Below, piece after piece: positions 13,742 to 14,924 of a DNA stretch of 14,924 nucleotides. This DNA is from an uncultured Collinsella sp. (GTDB lineage: Bacteria > Actinomycetota > Coriobacteriia > Coriobacteriales > Coriobacteriaceae). The stretch lies in assembly GCA_902478825.1 (NCBI GenBank), contig CABSMK010000026.1, positions 1-14,924 of the forward strand, given 5' to 3'. The notes beneath the pieces were generated by a model. It was not told the DNA's origin, searched no databases, and saw only the letters and a program-made list of their open reading frames with translations. The first letter of the stretch is position 1. Each line of letters opens with the position of its first letter. Both the position numbers and the translations under genes were made by a program.

Positions 13742-14924
13742 TTACTTCCCCTGCACCATGGTGAGGGAGATCTTCTTGCGGTCGCGATCGACTTTTTCGA
13801 CCCACACCTTCACCGTGTCGCCGACGCGCACCACGTCGCTCGGGTGCTTGACAAAGCGGTTGGCCAGCTTGGAGATGTGCACGAGGCCGTCCTGGTGCAC
13901 GCCCACGTCGACGAAGGCACCAAAGTCGACGACGTTGCGCACTGTGCCCTTGAGCTCCATGCCGGGCTCCAGGTCGTCGATGGAAAGCGCCGAGCGGCTA
14001 AAGACTACCTCGGGCGCGTCGTCGCGCGGGTCGCGGCCGGGCTTTTTGAGCTCGTTGACAATGTCGATGAGCGTGAGGGTGCCGCAGTCCAGGTCGCTTG
14101 CCAGCGCCGAGATACTGCCCAGACGGCGCTCGATGTCGGGCACGCCGCCGCGGCTGAGCTCGCTGGCTTTAACGCCGGCACGCTCCAGGACGGACGTGGC
14201 CACCTCGTAGCTCTCGGGATGGACGCTTGTCGCGTCGAGTGGGTTCTTACCGCCGCTAATGCGCAAAAAGCCCGCGGCGTTGAGATATGCCTTGGGTCCC
14301 AGCTTGGGGACCTTCTTAAGCTGGCGGCGATCGGTAAAGGCGCCGTTTTCCTCGCGGTAGGCCACGATGTTCTTGGCCACGCTCGGCGTAATGCCCGATA
14401 CGTATCCCAGCAGGCTTGCGCTCGCGGTGTTCACGTCGACGCCCACGCGGTTGACGACGTCCTCCACCACGTGGCCCAGGGTGCGCGAGAGCTCGGCCTG
14501 ATCAAGGTCGTGCTGGTATTGGCCCACGCCGATAGACTGGGGCGGGATCTTGACGAGCTCTGCCAGCGGGTCCTGCAGACGGCGGCCCAGGCTCATGGCA
14601 CCGCGCACGGTGACGTCCAGGTCGGGATACTCCTGGCTGGCGAGCTCGGAGGCGGAGTACACCGACGCGCCCGCCTCGTTGACGATGGTGTAGCGAAGGC
14701 TGGGTGCCTGCTCGGCAATGAACTCCGAGACGACTTCCTCGGTCTCACGGCTAGCGGTGCCGTTGCCGATGACGATGGTGTTGACGCCGTCCTTCTTGAC
14801 GAGGCGAGCGAGCTCGCGCTTGGTGCCGGCGACGTCGTGGCGCGGCTTGGTGGGATAGACCACGCCGTGGTCGAGCAGCTTGCCGGTCTCGTCCATGACG
14901 GCGACCTTGCAGCCGGTACGGTAG
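13742..14924 (-). CDS. tex: Tex-family RNA-binding protein, C-terminal part (N-terminus outside window)
   Basis: The frame runs off the right edge; 393 residues of a protein usually 700-800 long are present. Codons upstream of the first internal ATG (14896) read YRTGCKVAV, joining MDETGKLLDHGVVYPT, so that ATG is not the true start. Domains in order are the YqgF/RNase H-like fold (to about residue 115, with IVIGNGTASRET and NEAGASVYSASE), the helix-hairpin-helix region (QYQHDL, VNRVGVDVNTASASLLGYVSG, VPKLGPKAYLNAAGFLRI), and a C-terminal S1 domain (about 318-390, GTVRNVVDFGAFVDVGVHQ, GLVHISKLANRFV). Tex binds nucleic acid and influences transcription and expression of some genes; its exact role here is unknown. 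It converges with the transaldolase. No terminator with a T-run was found on its own strand. Confidence 0.95.
   Translation of the reverse strand, partial: YRTGCKVAVMDETGKLLDHGVVYPTKPRHDVAGTKRELARLVKKDGVNTIVIGNGTASRETEEVVSEFIAEQAPSLRYTIVNEAGASVYSASELASQEYPDLDVTVRGAMSLGRRLQDPLAELVKIPPQSIGVGQYQHDLDQAELSRTLGHVVEDVVNRVGVDVNTASASLLGYVSGITPSVAKNIVAYREENGAFTDRRQLKKVPKLGPKAYLNAAGFLRISGGKNPLDATSVHPESYEVATSVLERAGVKASELSRGGVPDIERRLGSISALASDLDCGTLTLIDIVNELKKPGRDPRDDAPEVVFSRSALSIDDLEPGMELKGTVRNVVDFGAFVDVGVHQDGLVHISKLANRFVKHPSDVVRVGDTVKVWVEKVDRDRKKISLTMVQGK

Overview
The window reads as a high-GC chromosomal contig from a gut actinomycete of the Coriobacteriia, most likely Collinsella or a close relative. 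I infer this from the codon bias, the protein sequences (a Staph-type transaldolase, a fused RlmKL, Kup next to KdpD/KdpE-like proteins) and the many GC-rich dyads between genes. No rRNA or tRNA gene, phage gene or CRISPR array was seen. The first 18 bases match the Tn5/Nextera mosaic end, so the left edge is a contig end with untrimmed library adapter, not genomic sequence.

Layout. Bases 19-213 hold the 5' end of a minus-strand transposase-like gene cut off by the contig end. About 425 bp without a gene follows. It carries 61-62 bp tandem repeats (258-400) and a 130-bp element with perfect 30-bp inverted arms (482-611). A minus-strand LTA-synthase-family membrane phosphotransferase (639-2939) and a plus-strand nitroreductase (3153-4001) are transcribed divergently.

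The central block (4160-8897, plus strand) is a potassium module: kup, a 64-codon single-pass membrane protein, an intrinsic terminator, then a KdpD-like sensor kinase without the usual N-terminal KdpD/Usp region, and a KdpE response regulator. No kdpFABC genes are in the window. A large dyad separates kdpE from the converging rlmKL (8992-11559, minus), whose N-terminal methyltransferase half appears to have lost its catalytic motifs. A Cof-type HAD phosphatase (11635-12462) runs divergently from rlmKL, followed by a transaldolase (12656-13360).

The 381 bp between the transaldolase and the converging tex gene (13742 to the right edge, partial) is dense in structure. It holds a 24-bp copy of the transaldolase 3' end, a nested hairpin with 17-bp arms, a 51-bp imperfect inverted repeat, and a strong rho-independent terminator inside that repeat.

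Most genes are housekeeping or ordinary accessory functions. The parts most worth a second look are the degenerate RlmL half of RlmKL, the kup/small membrane protein/KdpDE-like arrangement, and the intergenic repeat elements. I did not find convincing evidence of a wholly new multi-gene system.
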